A stretch of DNA of 8,404 bases from Vibrio sp. UBA2441 (GCA_002342685.1 DDQN01000022.1:1-8404); one strand, 5' to 3'. Positions 1 through 5,874 are shown, counted from the first letter of the stretch. The notes: generated by a model not told the origin, from the letters alone. Translations and numbers: made by a program.

Positions 1-15
1 CGATGTGTCGCTCCA
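1..15 (+). tRNA. 3' end of a tRNA gene, probably tRNA-Gly (partial)
   Basis: The first 15 bases read as the end of a tRNA. CGAT fits the last bases of a T-stem, GTGTCGC the 3' strand of a seven-pair acceptor stem, T the discriminator base, and CCA (13-15) the encoded tail. A U at position 73 is typical of bacterial tRNA-Gly and also of tRNA-Cys. The complementary 5' strand would be GCGACAC, and the GCG start favours glycine. The terminator that follows at 41-60 fits the end of a tRNA transcription unit. Everything upstream, including the anticodon, lies outside the window, so the identity is inferred. Confidence 0.6.
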
Positions 16-30
16 AATTTCTTTAAATAG

Positions 31-66
31 AAAGAAAAATCCCAATCAGAAATGATTGGGCTTTTT
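31..66 (+). terminator. Intrinsic terminator of the upstream tRNA unit
   Basis: A perfect 8-bp stem, CCCAATCA (41-48) with TGATTGGG (53-60), closes a GAAA tetraloop and is followed by CTTTTTG. An A-rich run (31-39) precedes it, so it could also act weakly on the other strand. It sits 25 bases after the tRNA CCA end and insulates the next gene from tRNA transcription. Confidence 0.85.
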
Positions 67-126
67 GCATCTGTCGGAAAGTTAATCTTGGCTTGAAAAT
101 CTCTTACCCTGTCTATCTCCAGTTTC

Positions 127-155
127 TTGACTGAAGTTCGATTTAGTCTCGTAAT
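127..155 (+). promoter_or_regulatory. Candidate sigma-70 promoter for the EamA-like gene
   Basis: TTGACT (127-132, 5 of 6 consensus bases) lies 17 bases before CGTAAT (150-155, 4 of 6). TAATAT at 152-157 is an alternative -10 with 19-base spacing. If this is the promoter, the 5' leader before the start codon would be about 140 bases. The -10 overlaps the left arm of a long-range inverted repeat (143-152 with 250-259). It rests on pattern matching only. Confidence 0.35.
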
Positions 156-261
156 ATCAATGTGTTTTGTGATGCATTAAACAAACCATGGGACCAAATG
201 TCATAACCCTATTATGTGGTGAAAAAAGAGTTACAATCCGACGATAATCACGAGACTAATC

Positions 262-277
262 GCTATTAGCCAATAGC
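262..277 (+). promoter_or_regulatory. Small hairpin in the 5' leader just upstream of the start codon
   Basis: GCTATT (262-267) and AATAGC (272-277) form a 6-bp stem around an AGCC loop, 14 bases before the TAAGTAGG ribosome-binding region (291-298). It lies immediately 3' of the right arm of the long-range inverted repeat ending at 259. The pairing is real in the sequence; any effect on translation is a guess. Confidence 0.3.
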
Positions 278-302
278 TCATAACAATTTTTAAGTAGGTA
301 CT

Positions 303-839
303 ATGTCAAGTTTATTAGGGGTAATATTTTTTGCGACTATAGGTGCATTGGGAAATGCGATGTTCGCCGCGGGACAAAAGAAAGTAATTATCGAAGAAGG
401 GCCATTGTCTTACATGGTTCTAACCTCAATTATTTGTGTGATATTAGCGATGATTATAACCCCATTTATCGGTAGTAGCCGATATGACGTGGTTTTTAAA
501 GAAAACTGGGTGTGGATAATCATTGGTGGAGTGGGACTCTTTTTTACCTATCTTGGCTTTTACCTTTTATATTCTCGTTATGGCACTTCTAGTTACGTGG
601 TGTACGCAGTTTTATCCATATTGACTACGTCGTTGATCGTAGGATTGTTCCTATTTAAAGAGACATTTAACTCCTACCATTGGACGGCGTTTGCTTTTGC
701 TCTAATAACGGTGGTGCTTTTTTCATTAGGTAACAAACAAAAAGCGGACAATGAAGCTTTGCAAGCAAATGCAACTGACGCCAATGTTGTTCAAGTGGTT
801 TTTACCGACGAACCATATGAGAGCTCTGAAAATGGATAA
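303..839 (+). CDS. Half-size EamA/DMT-like inner-membrane protein (178 aa)
   Basis: This predicted inner-membrane protein resembles one repeat unit of the drug/metabolite transporter (DMT, EamA) superfamily. Five hydrophobic segments lie at about residues 4-23, 37-56, 69-90, 98-118 and 126-143. The fourth ends in LFLFKE, where E120 matches the conserved Glu after the penultimate helix of an EamA repeat, and the fifth matches the closing helix. Ordinary EamA transporters have ten helices in about 300 residues. This one is half that size, so it would need to dimerise, as small multidrug resistance proteins do. A polar, acidic tail of about 35 residues follows and is probably cytoplasmic. The ATG has a GTAGG Shine-Dalgarno site (294-298). 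The substrate is unknown, and a non-transport role is possible. No partner gene for a second half is adjacent; the next gene is convergent. Confidence 0.75.
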   Translation: MSSLLGVIFFATIGALGNAMFAAGQKKVIIEEGPLSYMVLTSIICVILAMIITPFIGSSRYDVVFKENWVWIIIGGVGLFFTYLGFYLLYSRYGTSSYVVYAVLSILTTSLIVGLFLFKETFNSYHWTAFAFALITVVLFSLGNKQKADNEALQANATDANVVQVVFTDEPYESSENG

Positions 840-918
840 CAAACGAGCTTTAAGACTTTTCAGTTAACAGCATATCAATCTAGAATTACGCGCCCTGCTG
901 GTGGCATTATTAAACACA

Positions 919-935
919 AGGGATTTTAAATCCCT
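919..935. repeat. Short palindrome AGGGATTT-T-AAATCCCT
   Basis: Eight-base arms (919-926 and 928-935) flank a single T between the two convergent genes. As a hairpin it would open a 5-base loop on a 6-bp stem. There is no T-run next to it, so it is not a good terminator; a protein-binding dyad or decayed hairpin is equally possible. Confidence 0.4.
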
Positions 936-941
936 CGAAAG

Positions 942-984
942 TTTAAAAGCCACTGCAAACCATAAGGTTGCAGTGGCTTTACTG
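942..984 (-). terminator. Long hairpin terminator between convergent genes
   Basis: AAAGCCACTGCAA (946-958) pairs perfectly with TTGCAGTGGCTTT (968-980), giving 13 bp. One bulged A and two more G-C pairs lead to an ATAA loop. On the minus strand the stem is followed by CTTTTAAAC, which suits the end of the 730-residue protein gene whose stop lies at 1011. On the plus strand the tract is weaker (CTTTACTG), but the hairpin may also stop transcription of the EamA-like gene. Flanking AAAGTTTAAA and TTTAACTTT (987-995) are nearly complementary and may lengthen the structure. Confidence 0.7.
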
Positions 985-1010
985 TGTTTAACTTTAACTC
1001 AGTGAACGGA

Positions 1011-3203
1011 TTATTGCGTTACTCCCGCAATAACTGATGGGTCTCCTGTCACCGTTGGCATTGTACCTATATCGGCACTTCCGGTAACACCAGTTGGCAC
1101 TGCAACAGCAGGATCTGTTAAGGCAAGGTTGCCACATTGTCCAGTCGCCGACTGCATCGTCTGTTCAATATCAAGAGCTTTTACAACATACTGATTCGCA
1201 TCACCAAGTAGTACACCGTCTGCAAGAGAAAAGGCAGGGCGGTACTGACCAGCGTCACTGGTACTTGGAATACCCCAGAAGTCACCATTACCACCGTAGT
1301 TAATCATATATGTCTGACCATCATATTCACCAGCGTTTCCACTGCGATCATTCACATTTGAGTGTTGGTAAACTAATTGAAGTGGTTTCTCGAAGCTAAC
1401 AATATTGTTCAAACTGTCTTTCACTGTAGATAGCTGGTTCCAAGACTGAACCCCTGTTTCCCAGACATAAAACTCAGCAACAATACTCGGATCATAGATT
1501 TTATAGCTATCGCTAACCGTTCCTTGAATCATTGGGCCGCTACGCACGCCCCAGCTATGAGGTGTTGAGTCAATATCATTCTGAGTCAATGAAGCATTAT
1601 ATCGAACTGGCTCTCCGCTGCTCACACTCACTAGTGTCAATGCATCGCTACCGGATGTTGAGAAGGTATATGTAAACGGACCAGTTGTTGTTTCGAATGG
1701 GCTACCTGTGCCACTGAAATTGGCAAGATCTGCCTGATCAAACGTACCAAGTGGACAGTTATCGTAACAGGTCAGTGTCAGCGAGCCCGATTGAAGTAAT
1801 TCACCTGTTTCTGTTTCACTGCCATTAACAAATGATTGTTCGTAGTATGTCAACGCAGTCTGGCCATCAAGGTACTTCACCTCACCACCTAACTGTTCTG
1901 AGTACATGTACAAAGAGTCAAAAGTACTTAAAACGATCTGTGTTGGTGATTGCTGTGTAATTTCAGGCCCATTTTGGCCCCAAGATAGCTTACCAGTCTT
2001 GTAGAAACCATCGTTACCTACTGAGTCGTCTGCAAGCGTTAAGTAATTCACTACCCATTGGTCGTAGTTACTATCAGCAAAAATGGCATCGTCCCAGTAG
2101 GAGAAACGGATACCACGTGCGTTAGCTAAATCTAGGCTCTTGACAGTATTTTTAATAAGACGTCCGGGTGCATTTACATAGGTATAACTGGATTCCACAC
2201 CATTCTCTTCTCTGATGAGAGTATCACCATTAGAAAGCGCCCCTTCTGTTTCAGTCCACGCGCCCCAGTACCCAATATGTCCGTAGCTGTCATAACTACC
2301 ATCAGAGTTACTGTCATATTTAATTGGGAAACCGCTATTAATGTCTACTTGTGCGCCGGTTGTTGCATTAAATAAATCGTAGCGGTGAACAAAACTATCG
2401 TAGTTAGTACGGCTTAAGCATTGCCCTGTATTTACACCAGACTTATAAGGTAAATCCGAAAAACCGCCATTGACGCTTTGAACGAGTACATGTGTAGAAT
2501 TATAGGCCAATGCAAAAGAAGTTTGCCCGCTGCCACCTCTATTTACTCCAGTTAAAGCAACACCGCTGGAGCGGTCACTCGACATAACGACACTTGCGCG
2601 TTGCTCATAAGATTCACTGCCAAATGAAGCAGATTCATACATAGTAAAGCCGATGGAGCCAGGTACAGTATTAATGGTTTTCACTTCACCCCCACCAAGC
2701 TGATTACCCGATGAAAAGTTGTCAAAGAAGTCAAAGTTAAACTGGAATTGACCGAAAGGATTATCTTCTGTGACTCCGCCTGATATTTCGGCTTTGAATT
2801 TAATCGCTTGTTCATCATCTCCAGCACCCATTTCAGGCAACCAGAAGTGAGTATATAGAGGCGAGAACTCATCTTGGCGAGTCACCTTGGCAATTGCTTT
2901 CATGTAGCTCGGTGTATTTGTCGCCCCGGACGACTGACCTTCTGCGCCATCATCTTCATCGTCAAAGCAAGCAGAATCATCTGCCAGTACGGAGTAGGCG
3001 CCTTGGTTTACAAACTCGGTACTGTTGAACTGGTCAGTGAAGCACAAGATACTGTTAACTAATTCAATCGGCTCAAGTGCAGCATTCCAGATATGAGAAT
3101 TTGTTTCTGCATTACTGTAATCAGTACCTTGATCATTATAAGCAGCGTATGACATGGCGGGAGCAAGCAAGGCTATTGCAATAGAGATCTTATTCAGTTT
3201 CAT
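1011..3203 (-). CDS. Large secreted protein of unknown function (730 aa)
   Basis: I do not recognise this family. The N-terminus is a clear Sec signal peptide: KLNK, a hydrophobic core IAIALLAPAM, and a likely cut after SYA (residue 20). The mature chain is acidic, rich in S, T, G, N, D and aromatic residues, and has no transmembrane segment, as expected of a periplasmic, surface or released beta-rich protein. It has six cysteines (54, 79, 262, 479, 483, 690), with a local CYDNC pair that may form disulfides. DSNSDGSYD (297-305) resembles a DxNxDGxxD calcium-binding loop. An acidic stretch, DDSACFDDEDD, lies near residue 80. I see no catalytic motif, beta-barrel C-terminal Phe or LPXTG-type anchor; the tail (700-730) is low-complexity P/T/V/G. 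The start has a GGAGG site (3213-3217) 9 bases upstream. It overlaps the preceding lipoprotein gene by 14 bases, which suggests translational coupling and a shared envelope role. Confidence 0.85.
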   Translation of the reverse strand: MKLNKISIAIALLAPAMSYAAYNDQGTDYSNAETNSHIWNAALEPIELVNSILCFTDQFNSTEFVNQGAYSVLADDSACFDDEDDGAEGQSSGATNTPSYMKAIAKVTRQDEFSPLYTHFWLPEMGAGDDEQAIKFKAEISGGVTEDNPFGQFQFNFDFFDNFSSGNQLGGGEVKTINTVPGSIGFTMYESASFGSESYEQRASVVMSSDRSSGVALTGVNRGGSGQTSFALAYNSTHVLVQSVNGGFSDLPYKSGVNTGQCLSRTNYDSFVHRYDLFNATTGAQVDINSGFPIKYDSNSDGSYDSYGHIGYWGAWTETEGALSNGDTLIREENGVESSYTYVNAPGRLIKNTVKSLDLANARGIRFSYWDDAIFADSNYDQWVVNYLTLADDSVGNDGFYKTGKLSWGQNGPEITQQSPTQIVLSTFDSLYMYSEQLGGEVKYLDGQTALTYYEQSFVNGSETETGELLQSGSLTLTCYDNCPLGTFDQADLANFSGTGSPFETTTGPFTYTFSTSGSDALTLVSVSSGEPVRYNASLTQNDIDSTPHSWGVRSGPMIQGTVSDSYKIYDPSIVAEFYVWETGVQSWNQLSTVKDSLNNIVSFEKPLQLVYQHSNVNDRSGNAGEYDGQTYMINYGGNGDFWGIPSTSDAGQYRPAFSLADGVLLGDANQYVVKALDIEQTMQSATGQCGNLALTDPAVAVPTGVTGSADIGTMPTVTGDPSVIAGVTQ

Positions 3204-3360
3204 TGGTCACAACCTCCAGTTGTTGAGGGAGAACTAATGATGCAGTAGCGACTTGTGGTGAACTTGCACCATCACTACCACCATCACTTCCTCCGCCACA
3301 GGCGGCTAACCCGAAAGTAAGCATTAATACAACAAAACTATTTATCATAGCTTTAAACAT
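3190..3360 (-). CDS. Small lipoprotein upstream of the 730-aa secreted protein (56 aa)
   Basis: This short gene encodes a 56-residue prolipoprotein. A signal peptide with core SFVVLMLTFG ends in the lipobox LAAC (18-21), so cleavage would leave a lipidated Cys21 and a mature chain of 36 residues. Gly follows the Cys, which under the usual Lol rule favours the outer membrane. The mature chain starts with a flexible GGGSDGGSDGASS linker and has no recognisable domain. A strong AAGGGG Shine-Dalgarno site (3366-3371) lies 5 bases before the ATG. The TAA stop (3190-3192) lies inside the next gene, giving a 14-base overlap in another frame. Size and overlap suggest it assists the secreted protein, perhaps as an anchor or chaperone, but that is inference. 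Confidence 0.8.
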   Translation of the reverse strand: MFKAMINSFVVLMLTFGLAACGGGSDGGSDGASSPQVATASLVLPQQLEVVTNETE

Positions 3361-3953
3361 AGCGACCCCTTCACAGCAAGTTGTTTCACTAAAATCTTAA
3401 GGAAATATTTGAATACTTGTTAAGGTTATAATTAACAGAAAAAATCACCTATGACTTTATTGATATAATAATTAATAATAAGATCGACTGCACATATTTG
3501 TGGTGATTATTAATGTATGAGCTCATAATTAAAGTGAGCGGGTTAACAAGTGCAGGTATCAGCATACGGATAGCTACAGGTGGTCATATTTGGCCAATGA
3601 TGACGATTGCATACACATAAGGTCGCTGATCAGCGGTAATGAATCAGGTTGAAAGCTGTCAGATAAAGATGTTTGATAATGGCAAGATAGTAATGAAAGC
3701 CGAAGCTACACTACTGAGAAATCCCATTTTAGAAGCCTGAACACAACCGCAGAGTTCAAAATCGTACTATTTTATCCTGGAATGACTGCATGTGTGAGCC
3801 GTAAAGTAAATACTAGTAAATAATTACGTTGATTCTGGATTTACACTTGATTGGTTACTTTATTAAGTTTTTGTATCTGTTATTACCAAAAATAGCAACC
3901 AAAGTTTCAGGTTGACTTCCGTTATATTGAGCCAGAAAGCCAGCCATTTAATG
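3361..3953. other. Intergenic region without a convincing gene
   Basis: The part next to the lipoprotein gene (3390-3540) is AT-rich and probably holds its promoter. TTAACA followed 17 bases later by TTAAGA (minus strand, about 3398-3426) is the best match and is weak. GTTAA and TTAAC (3419-3423, 3432-3436) form a small inverted repeat there. A 12-base perfect palindrome CGCTGATCAGCG lies at 3624-3635. GCCATT-T-AATGGC (3943-3955) overlaps the start of the tRNA-like relic. A 35-codon reading frame at 3513-3620 has only a weak ribosome site and no recognisable product. Stops are frequent in the other frames, so this may be decayed sequence. Confidence 0.5.
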
Positions 3954-4000
3954 GCGATAGTAGCTCAGTTGGTAGGGCCCAACCTTACCAATGTTGAACC
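3954..4000 (+). pseudogene. Decayed 5' half of a tRNA-Gly-like gene
   Basis: From 3954 the sequence follows tRNA structure: a seven-base acceptor strand GCGATAG, T8-A9, a D-stem GCTC (3963-3966) pairing with GGGC (3975-3978, one G-T wobble), and the D-loop AGTTGGTA. An anticodon stem CAACC/TGTTG (3980-3984, 3992-3996) holds four pairs and one C-T mismatch, with loop TTACCAA. The anticodon position reads ACC, a glycine anticodon; the usual tRNA-Gly loop is TTGCCAA (GCC). After 3997 the resemblance stops: there is no TTCGA T-loop, T-stem, matching acceptor 3' strand or CCA. A functional tRNA is therefore very unlikely. It has the same orientation as the tRNA end at bases 1-15, so it may be a broken duplicate or the scar of an integration or recombination event. 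Confidence 0.7.
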
Positions 4001-4069
4001 TGCGCTTGCGTAATTTTTGCCTAATGATTGATTCTAAGTGAATTAGCATCGGATATTGTGTGTCATTAT

Positions 4070-4630
4070 CTAATTTTGTTCAGAAATAAAAACCGCCATC
4101 GTGTCTTTTTCAAGGGCTTGGAACATATGTGGTTTATCGCCAGGATAAGACATGTAGTCTCCTGGGCTGAGTTCAACTGGGCTGTCAGTTAATCCAACGA
4201 GAGCGCTACCTTGAGTTAGGATAACATGCTCTATATTGCCAATCATATGTGGTTCAGATAAGCGAGGCTCTCCCGGTTGTACCGTTAATTGGTAAATATC
4301 TCTTCGGGCGGCAGGAGGACAAGTAGCCAGAAGGATCGCGGTATAATCACTGTGATCGGCGGTGACGGATATTCCTTCTCCTTTACGTAATACTTGTATC
4401 TGAGACTGTTGTGTTTCAATGAGTTTTGCAAATGGGATATCTAAAGCTACACATAAAGACCATAACGTTTCAATGCTAGGATTACCAACACCCGACTCAA
4501 GCTGCGATAGGGTCGATTTTGCTATACCAGCACGCCGGGCAACCTCTGCAATAGAATAACCCAACTTTTTTCTTTCACTGGCTAAGGCAATAGAGATTGT
4601 TTCAATCGGCGCGGTGTTTTCTTTATTCAT
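4070..4630 (-). CDS. XRE-family regulator with C-terminal cupin domain, probable AzlCD regulator (186 aa)
   Basis: This cytoplasmic DNA-binding regulator joins an N-terminal XRE (HTH_3) domain to a C-terminal cupin sensor. The helix-turn-helix covers about residues 13-68, with SIAEVARRAGIAKSTLSQLE as the core and GNPSIETLWSLCVALDIP as the typical following helix. The cupin covers about 112-184: PHMIGNIEHVILTQG (127-141) is the first motif and LSPGDYMSYPGDKPHMF (154-170) the second. H128, H135 and H168 may face the ligand or a metal. The length is usual for the family. Members often sit beside a transporter gene and control it in response to a small molecule. Here the gene diverges from azlC across a gap full of GTTC/GAAC motifs, so control of azlCD and of itself is the natural inference. 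The ATG at 4630 lacks a strong Shine-Dalgarno site. No clear terminator follows. Confidence 0.9.
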   Translation of the reverse strand: MNKENTAPIETISIALASERKKLGYSIAEVARRAGIAKSTLSQLESGVGNPSIETLWSLCVALDIPFAKLIETQQSQIQVLRKGEGISVTADHSDYTAILLATCPPAARRDIYQLTVQPGEPRLSEPHMIGNIEHVILTQGSALVGLTDSPVELSPGDYMSYPGDKPHMFQALEKDTMAVFISEQN

Positions 4631-4648
4631 GACTGACCGTTTTATTTA

Positions 4649-4711
4649 ATGAACTTACGTTCGCCTTGACGAACGATAACTGTGCGTTCATTATATCAAC
4701 CATTCGTTCAT
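4649..4711. promoter_or_regulatory. Operator-like cluster of GTTC/GAAC motifs between regulator and azlC
   Basis: Five copies of the core GTTC, or its complement GAAC, lie within about 60 bases: ATGAAC (4649-4654), CGTTCG (4658-4663), CGAACG (4670-4675), CGTTCAT (4685-4691) and CGTTCAT (4705-4711). The second and third form a 6-6-6 palindrome. The last two belong to a near-perfect 12-base direct repeat, CGTTCATTATAT (4685-4696) and CGTTCATGATAT (4705-4716), spaced 20 bases apart, about two helical turns. The cluster covers the probable azlC promoter and lies against the regulator start. This suggests cooperative binding by the XRE-cupin protein. The repeats are visible; the binding is inferred. 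Confidence 0.6.
4667..4694 (+). promoter_or_regulatory. Candidate azlC promoter
   Basis: TTGACG (4667-4672, 5 of 6) and CATTAT (4689-4694, 4 of 6) are separated by 16 bases. The -35 lies within the CGTTCG/CGAACG palindrome and the -10 overlaps a CGTTCAT box, so a bound regulator would block polymerase. TATAAG (4714-4719) also resembles a -10, but it overlaps the ribosome site and has no -35. Confidence 0.4.
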
Positions 4712-4716
4712 GATAT

Positions 4717-4720
4717 AAGG
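4717..4720 (+). promoter_or_regulatory. Shine-Dalgarno site fixing the azlC start
   Basis: AAGG lies 6 bases before the ATG at 4727. The in-frame GTG at 4682 has no such site and would place 15 residues over the promoter and operator, so the ATG is preferred. Confidence 0.7.
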
Positions 4721-4726
4721 TTTGTT

Positions 4727-5401
4727 ATGCTAAATAACTATGCCCTTCTTAAAGGGAATCCAATTGTGCGTAGTATTTTCTTAGTTTGCTTAGCTGATGG
4801 CATTGTCGGTATTTCATACGGTGCGGTTTCTGTGAGCTCTGGATTTGAACTCTGGGTACCAATATCGTTGGCAATATTGGTTTTGGCGGGCGCGTCGGAG
4901 TTTCTCTTTATAGGTATTGTTTCGAGTGGCGGTAGCCCTTTTACCGCTGCGCTGGCTGGAATATTGGTGAATGCTAGGCATATCCCTTTTGGTTTAGCGG
5001 TACGAGATCTGGTAGGTCGAGGTTCGACTGGTTTTTTCGGCTGCCACCTGATGAATGATGAAAGCGTTGTATTTGGTTTAAGTCAAAAATCAAAACAGGA
5101 GAAGAAAGCCGCATATTGGTTGTGTGGGGTAGGTATACTGTTTGTATGGCCTCTTGGTGTTCTTATTGGTGGTGTATTGGGAAGCGTTATTGAAGATACC
5201 CATGTTTTGGGGGTGGATGCCATGTTTCCCGCTATTTTAATTGCTCTTGTCGTTCCAGCAGTTGGCTCACTGAAAAAGTGGCTCACTCTTACGACAGGGG
5301 CAACAATTACTGCGGTTACGGTCCCATTTTTTCCAGCCGGGTTACCTGCTTTATTTTCTTTATCTGGAATGTGGATATGGAGAAAACTAAATGATAAGTG
5401 A
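4727..5401 (+). CDS. azlC: AzlC-family amino-acid exporter, large subunit (224 aa)
   Basis: This is the larger subunit of an AzlCD exporter, an inner-membrane complex known in relatives (AzlCD of Bacillus, YgaZH of E. coli, BrnFE of Corynebacterium) to export branched-chain amino acids or similar compounds. Family motifs from the ATG at 4727: a first helix with an ADGIVGISYGAV glycine pattern (23-34), AGASEF (54-59), VNARHIPFGL (81-90, the NLRH-type motif) and MNDESVVFG (109-117, the DExF-type motif). Hydrophobic segments lie near 14-35, 44-64, 69-92, 130-152, 165-181 and 187-216. The length is usual. The last 11 bases overlap azlD, so the subunits are probably made in a fixed ratio. The divergent XRE-cupin gene is the likely regulator. 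The substrate is inferred from the family only; some members export other amino-acid-like compounds. Confidence 0.88.
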   Translation: MLNNYALLKGNPIVRSIFLVCLADGIVGISYGAVSVSSGFELWVPISLAILVLAGASEFLFIGIVSSGGSPFTAALAGILVNARHIPFGLAVRDLVGRGSTGFFGCHLMNDESVVFGLSQKSKQEKKAAYWLCGVGILFVWPLGVLIGGVLGSVIEDTHVLGVDAMFPAILIALVVPAVGSLKKWLTLTTGATITAVTVPFFPAGLPALFSLSGMWIWRKLNDK

Positions 5402-5717
5402 TACCTATAGTATTGTTGCTGGGATAATGCTGCTTGCGTTAGGAACTTATCTATTTCGACTTGCTGGTCCATTGTTGAGTCGCTATTTTGAATTTTCCAA
5501 TTCTTTAAAATCACTCTTATCTGAGGCGAGTACAGTGTTACTTTTTGCTGTAGCAATATCCGTTACTTTTTATGAAAACGGAGCTTATTCTGGAAACGCA
5601 AGAGTCATTGGAGTGATAGTCGCAAGTGTTTTAGCTTATAGAAAAATGCCATTTATAACGATAGTTCTTTCAGCGGCGACAACAACAGCGCTTTTAAGGT
5701 TTTTAGGGGTTGAATGA
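5391..5717 (+). CDS. azlD: AzlD-family amino-acid exporter, small subunit (108 aa)
   Basis: This is the small membrane subunit that pairs with AzlC. It has the usual length (about 100-110 residues) and three to four hydrophobic segments, near 6-29, 46-60, 70-83 and 86-104. TYLFRLAGPLL (19-29) fits the conserved T-x-x-x-R-x-x-P pattern of the family's first helix, and the ending KMPFITIVLSAATTTALLRFLG is also typical. The ATG has a GGAG site (5379-5382) 8 bases upstream. It begins inside the azlC coding region, with the sequence ATGATAAGTGA shared by both. AzlD is required together with AzlC for export in studied systems. No clear intrinsic terminator follows. Confidence 0.88.
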   Translation: MISDTYSIVAGIMLLALGTYLFRLAGPLLSRYFEFSNSLKSLLSEASTVLLFAVAISVTFYENGAYSGNARVIGVIVASVLAYRKMPFITIVLSAATTTALLRFLGVE

Positions 5718-5787
5718 TAGCTTTCTTTACAAGAATAATATTAAAATTTAATGTGCCTGGGCCCCTGTTTATGTTTGTTCTGAATGA

Positions 5788-5839
5788 CAGCCTCGGCCGC
5801 TTGGTATTTTTAAATGCGTACATACATTCGCCGAGGCTG
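5788..5839. repeat. Inverted repeat CAGCCTCGGC/GCCGAGGCTG with a 32-base spacer
   Basis: Two perfect 10-base GC-rich arms (5788-5797 and 5830-5839) stand in an otherwise AT-rich gap between the convergent azlD and minE genes. The spacer is AT-rich. No T-run follows either arm, so this is not a standard intrinsic terminator. It may be a Rho-independent-like pause structure, the ends of a tiny decayed element, or an RNA-stabilising hairpin for either transcript. A GGGCCC palindrome lies nearby (5759-5764). Confidence 0.5.
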
Positions 5840-5874
5840 ATAACTAATTGAGGGTAAATTGGGCTAAATACAGT

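Noticed and set aside
156..180. CRP-like site around TTTTGTGATGCATTAAACAA
   Set aside because: Only the TGTGA half is present; the TCACA half at the required spacing is missing.
3513..3620. A 35-codon frame beginning MYELIIKVSG on the plus strand
   Set aside because: It has only a weak GGTG upstream, no recognisable domain or signal peptide, and lies among stop-rich sequence; it is mentioned with the intergenic region but not called.
3912..3928. TTGACT followed by TATATT just upstream of the tRNA-like relic
   Set aside because: The two hexamers are only 5 bases apart, far short of the 15-19 needed for a sigma-70 promoter.
4682..4726. GTG start for azlC at 4682
   Set aside because: There is no ribosome site before it, the extra residues lie over the operator and promoter, and the ATG at 4727 has AAGG at 6 bases.
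5083..5556. A 157-codon open frame on the minus strand opposite azlC and azlD
   Set aside because: It lies fully opposite two well-recognised family members, has a low-complexity composition without any known motif, and is best explained as an antisense shadow.
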